Of a stretch of 64,000 nt of DNA, positions 60,956 to 64,000 are shown piece after piece (the stretch's first letter is position 1; each line of letters starts with the position of its first letter). This DNA comes from Haloprofundus salinisoli. Lineage in GTDB: Archaea > Halobacteriota > Halobacteria > Halobacteriales > Haloferacaceae. The DNA lies in contig NZ_CP083663.1 of the NCBI RefSeq assembly GCF_020097815.1, positions 1,054,001 to 1,118,000 of the forward strand, given 5' to 3'. The position numbers and the translations under genes were made by a program. Under the pieces are notes generated by a model. The model did no database searches and was not told where the DNA came from. It saw nothing but the letters and a program-made list of their open reading frames with translations.

Positions 60956-62212
60956 GTGTCCCGCGTGTACTCGTGGGTGAAGCGCTCGAACGTCTACTAC
61001 GGGTGGTTCGTCGCGCTCGCGTGCTTTCTCGGCGCGACGGTCGTCTTCGGCGTCTCGTACTCCTTCGGCGTGTTCTTCGACCGGATGCTCGTCGAGTTCG
61101 GGCGCTCCCGCGGCGAGACGTCGCTCATATTCGGCGTCCAGACGTTCGTAATGTACGTCGGAGCGGCCGTCGTCGGCGGCTTCGTCGACCGCTACGGGAC
61201 GCGGCCGCTGCTCTTGGCGTCGATGGGCTTTCTCACCGTCGGACTGGGTGGTCTCGCGCTGAGCACGTCGTTCTGGCAGGTGCTCCTGTTCTACGGCGTC
61301 GTCACGTCGCTCGGCCTGAGCGTCGTCTATGTCGTCGCCTTTGCGACGGTGCCGCGGTGGTTCGAGCGCCGTCGGGGGTTCGCCGGCGGTATCGCCAGTT
61401 CGGGGACGGGCGTCGGTATGTTGGTCGCCACGCCCGCCGCCTCGGCGCTCATTCTCGCCGTCGGCTGGCGCTGGACGTACGGACTGTTTCTCGTCGCAGC
61501 GCTGGCGATGCTCGCCGTCGCCGCCGCGCTCGTCGCCGACAGTCCGCGCCGCCTCAACGTGAACGCCGACGTGGAGTTCGACGGCGGCGCACCCGTCGAA
61601 CGCGAGGTGATGCCGTGGCGGACCCAGTTCCGCGAGACGGTGGCCGTCGCGCGAACCCCCGCGTTTCTGCTCGTGCTGTTCGGGTGGGTGTTCATCTACG
61701 CGTCGCTGTACGTCGTCTTCGCGCACCTCGTCGTCTACACGGCCGACGCGGGACTCGGCCGCGGCGTCGGCGTCTGGGGGCTCACCCTCGTCGGCGCGGC
61801 GACTAGCGTCGCCCGCCTCGGTATCGGCGGCGTCGCCGACAGACTCGGTCGGACGCGGGTGTTCGTCGCCTGTTCGGCGACGATGGGCCTGTCGACCATC
61901 GTGCTGGCGGCGACGGAGTCGGCGGTGGCGGTGCTCGCGTTCGCGCTGGTGTACGGGGCCGCCTACGGCGGCAACGGTGCGCTGTTGTCGCCGCTCACCG
62001 CCGATCTGTTCGGTGCGGAGAACATCAACGTCGTCTTCGGTCTCGTCTCCGTCTCGTTCGCCATCTCGGGGCTCTTGGCCCCGCCGTCTGCGGGTCTCGT
62101 CTACGACGCCTTCTCGAGTTACGCGCCCGCCTTCGTCGCCTCGGGGGTTCTCGGCGTCCTCGGCGCGGCGATGGTCGGCGTCGCCGACCGGTTGACGACG
62201 GCCGCCTCCTGA
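60956..62212 (+). CDS. MFS transporter, OFA/monocarboxylate type
   Basis: 418 residues from a GTG with about 12 hydrophobic segments. VYYGWFVALACFLGATVVFGVSY and SRGETSLIFGVQTFVMYVGAA at the N-terminus, and GGVADRLGRTRVFVACSATMG between segments, resemble the oxalate/formate antiporter and monocarboxylate group of MFS. Placed 79 bases after acyl-CoA synthetase 4, so it probably imports the acid that enzyme activates. Confidence 0.88.
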   Translation: MSRVYSWVKRSNVYYGWFVALACFLGATVVFGVSYSFGVFFDRMLVEFGRSRGETSLIFGVQTFVMYVGAAVVGGFVDRYGTRPLLLASMGFLTVGLGGLALSTSFWQVLLFYGVVTSLGLSVVYVVAFATVPRWFERRRGFAGGIASSGTGVGMLVATPAASALILAVGWRWTYGLFLVAALAMLAVAAALVADSPRRLNVNADVEFDGGAPVEREVMPWRTQFRETVAVARTPAFLLVLFGWVFIYASLYVVFAHLVVYTADAGLGRGVGVWGLTLVGAATSVARLGIGGVADRLGRTRVFVACSATMGLSTIVLAATESAVAVLAFALVYGAAYGGNGALLSPLTADLFGAENINVVFGLVSVSFAISGLLAPPSAGLVYDAFSSYAPAFVASGVLGVLGAAMVGVADRLTTAAS

Positions 62213-62222
62213 GTGTTCTACG

Positions 62223-64000
62223 TTATTCGATGTGAATCGCCGGGCGGAACGGCACCGCCGCCGACGCTCTGTCGCCGGGGTCGTAAGCGTCCTCGCCCTC
62301 GGCGTACAGTTCGACGTCGGCGCCGAACTCGTGGGCGAGGAAGCCGGTCGCCTCCTCGTAGGCGGCGTACTCGTCCATCTCGGCCATCGCGTCGACCGTC
62401 TCGTCGTCCCGGCCGCGGACGACCTCCACGAGGTCCTGCACCAGTTGGTTGACCTCGTTACCCTTCTCGCGCAGGTCGGGGTTCTGCATCACCTGTCCCA
62501 TCACCGCGCCCACGTCGTCGCCGGCGTCGGCGACCACGTCGAACACCGCTCGCTTCCAGTCGGCGGCGACGTACACGCGGACCACCTCGGGGTCCGTCTC
62601 GGTGACGCCGACGATGTCGCGCACGTCGTCGGTCAGGCGCTCGATCTGGCGCTCCTGAATCTCGACGTCGGGTCGAATCAAGTCCTCGTCCACCTCGGGC
62701 CACGGCGCGTCCTCGGCGGCCGTGCCGGTCAACTGCTCGTGCAGTTCGTTGGCCATGAACGGGACGAACGGCGCGAGGAGGCGCAGGCGCGTCTCCAGCA
62801 CCTTCCGGAGCGTCCAGCGCGCGCCCGGTCGGTCGGTGTCGGTCCGGCGGCGATACCAGCGCAGGTTCTCCTCGAAGCCGTAGAAGGCGGCCTGACTCGC
62901 GCTGCGCGTCTCGGAGTTCTCCATCGACTCGGTGACGCTCTCGACGGTCGCCTGCAGTTTCGACAGCAGCCAGCGGTCGACGTGTTCGAGGTCCTCCTCG
63001 CCCTCGGGGCCGTCTCGCGGCCGTCCGCCGCTCGACCCTTCTTCTGACTGGGGTTCCGCGCTCTCGACGAGTTCTTGTGCGCGGTTCCAGAAGCGTTCCA
63101 ACTGGCTGCGGACGCTCTCGACCTGGTCGTCGCGCCAGTCGTAGTCCTGCCACGGCTCCGCCGAGTTGAGCAGGAAGAAGCGGACGGTGTCCGCGCCGTA
63201 GTTCTCGATGGCGGTGCCGGGGAGGACGACGTGACCCTTCGAGGAGGACATCTTCTGTCCCTCCAGCAGTCCCATCCCCATCACGACGATGCCCTGCGGC
63301 CAGTTCGGTTCGTCGAACAGCTCGGCGTGGTGGAACAGGTAGAACGTCAGGTGGTTCGAGATGAGGTCGTTCGCCGAGAAGCGGTAGCTCACGGGGTACC
63401 AGTAGTCCCACTCCTCGCGCAGTTCCAGTGCGCGCTCGTCGGGGTCGGAGACGGCCTCCGCGCCGTAGAACAGCGTGTCGAAGAACTCTCTGGTCAACTC
63501 CTCGGTCGGCACGTCCCGCAGGCGGTGGGCGACCGTGTAGTAGGACATGTAGATGGTCGAGTCCGACAGCGGTTCGATGACGAAGTCGGTGTCCCACGGC
63601 AGCCGCGTCCCCAGCCCGTAGTTGCGGATGCAGGGCCACTCGTTCAGCCAGTCGATGGTGTGGTCGTACTCGCCGCGGGTGTTCTCCGGGATGGCGTCCA
63701 TCCCGTCGACGACGCGCTTCGTCTTCGCCTTCCAGTCCTCGTCGTTGTAACGCAGGAACCACGTGTCTTGCTCGGCGACGACGACGTCGCCGCCGCAGCG
63801 GCAGACGACCTCCTCGGAGAACTCGTACATCGAGTCGAACGCGCCGGAGTCGCGGTAGTCCTCGCGGAACTGGTCGCGGATGTCCTCGACGACCTCGCCG
63901 GCGTACTCGCCGTACATGTCGAGCATCGCGCCGCCGTGGAACTCCTTGTTGTAGAGCTCCTTCGTCGCCTCCGCCAGCGCCGGATCGTCGGAGGACTCGA
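62223..64000 (-). CDS. leuS: Leucyl-tRNA synthetase, C-terminal part (cut by window edge)
   Basis: The frame is open from 64000 down to the stop at 62223, so the window holds roughly the last 592 residues. CRCGGDVVVAEQDTWFLRYND is a zinc-binding/editing-associated segment, and EGQKMSSSKGHVV is the KMSKS motif. The remainder is the anticodon-binding and C-terminal domain. The HIGH motif lies beyond the edge. It charges tRNA-Leu. Convergent with the MFS transporter with 10 bases between stops. Confidence 0.95.
   Translation of the reverse strand, partial: ESSDDPALAEATKELYNKEFHGGAMLDMYGEYAGEVVEDIRDQFREDYRDSGAFDSMYEFSEEVVCRCGGDVVVAEQDTWFLRYNDEDWKAKTKRVVDGMDAIPENTRGEYDHTIDWLNEWPCIRNYGLGTRLPWDTDFVIEPLSDSTIYMSYYTVAHRLRDVPTEELTREFFDTLFYGAEAVSDPDERALELREEWDYWYPVSYRFSANDLISNHLTFYLFHHAELFDEPNWPQGIVVMGMGLLEGQKMSSSKGHVVLPGTAIENYGADTVRFFLLNSAEPWQDYDWRDDQVESVRSQLERFWNRAQELVESAEPQSEEGSSGGRPRDGPEGEEDLEHVDRWLLSKLQATVESVTESMENSETRSASQAAFYGFEENLRWYRRRTDTDRPGARWTLRKVLETRLRLLAPFVPFMANELHEQLTGTAAEDAPWPEVDEDLIRPDVEIQERQIERLTDDVRDIVGVTETDPEVVRVYVAADWKRAVFDVVADAGDDVGAVMGQVMQNPDLREKGNEVNQLVQDLVEVVRGRDDETVDAMAEMDEYAAYEEATGFLAHEFGADVELYAEGEDAYDPGDRASAAVPFRPAIHIE

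Overview
This is a high-GC archaeal chromosome segment that reads throughout as a halophilic archaeon (class Halobacteria, probably order Haloferacales; the genus cannot be fixed from the window). Proteins are acidic, many genes appear leaderless with a TATA element about 25-30 bases before the expected transcript start, and the housekeeping set is archaeal: aRF1, CDP-archaeol synthase CarS, CTP-dependent riboflavin kinase with a DNA-binding domain, TiaS, thermosome, F420 enzymes and archaemetzincin.

Layout. 0-9.1 kb: archaemetzincin (cut by the edge), a UPF0146 protein, a HAD hydrolase, NADPH:F420 reductase, aRF1, a MinD-type ATPase with a long acidic tail, ArgS, and the overlapping ribK-ribB pair with a conspicuous promoter palindrome. 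9.1-24 kb: epimerase, IlvE, DUF502 membrane protein, proline dehydrogenase, CarS, PyrE, the PRTase-like regulator GfcR, a purine-type NCS2 permease sharing a promoter 12-mer with gfcR, an arylsulfotransferase-like protein, a conserved HTH regulator, TiaS, threonine synthase and a zinc carboxypeptidase-like deacylase. 24.1-27.5 kb: an accessory module with a RecA-like protein (DUF7504 type), a 702-residue CHAT (caspase-like) protease, a convergent 44-residue hydrophobic peptide (DUF7503 type) and a small DUF7344-type regulator; GC falls sharply at the CHAT 3' end. 27.5-42.5 kb: PhoU/TrkA_C duplicated protein, citrate synthase with a duplicated 3' end, MATE transporter, threonine deaminase with RidA, tRNA-Ser(GGA) with an att-like duplication, thermosome, a lipoprotein, an alanine dehydrogenase-like enzyme and an AtoE-type short-chain fatty acid transporter.

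42.7-62.2 kb is a dense acyl-CoA catabolic island: thiolase plus its DUF35 partner, quinone reductase, four AMP-forming acyl-CoA ligases, enoyl-CoA hydratase, F420-type luciferase-like oxidoreductase, acyl-CoA dehydrogenase, SDR, iron alcohol dehydrogenase, two MaoC-fold proteins, an aminoglycoside-phosphotransferase-like kinase, a HAD protein and an MFS carrier. The kinase, the HAD protein and the acyl-CoA dehydrogenase each resemble one domain of the animal fusion protein ACAD10 (HAD-APH-ACAD), which handles 4-hydroxyacyl-CoAs through a 4-phospho intermediate. The island may therefore be a split archaeal route for 4-hydroxy acids. The window ends inside leuS.

The two places most worth follow-up are the CHAT/DUF7504/DUF7503 module and the split ACAD10-like set. 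Promoter-scale signals of interest are the ribK palindrome, the triple 27-bp repeat between argS and ribK, the shared gfcR/permease motif and the palindrome abutting the start of the 59.2 kb acyl-CoA ligase.
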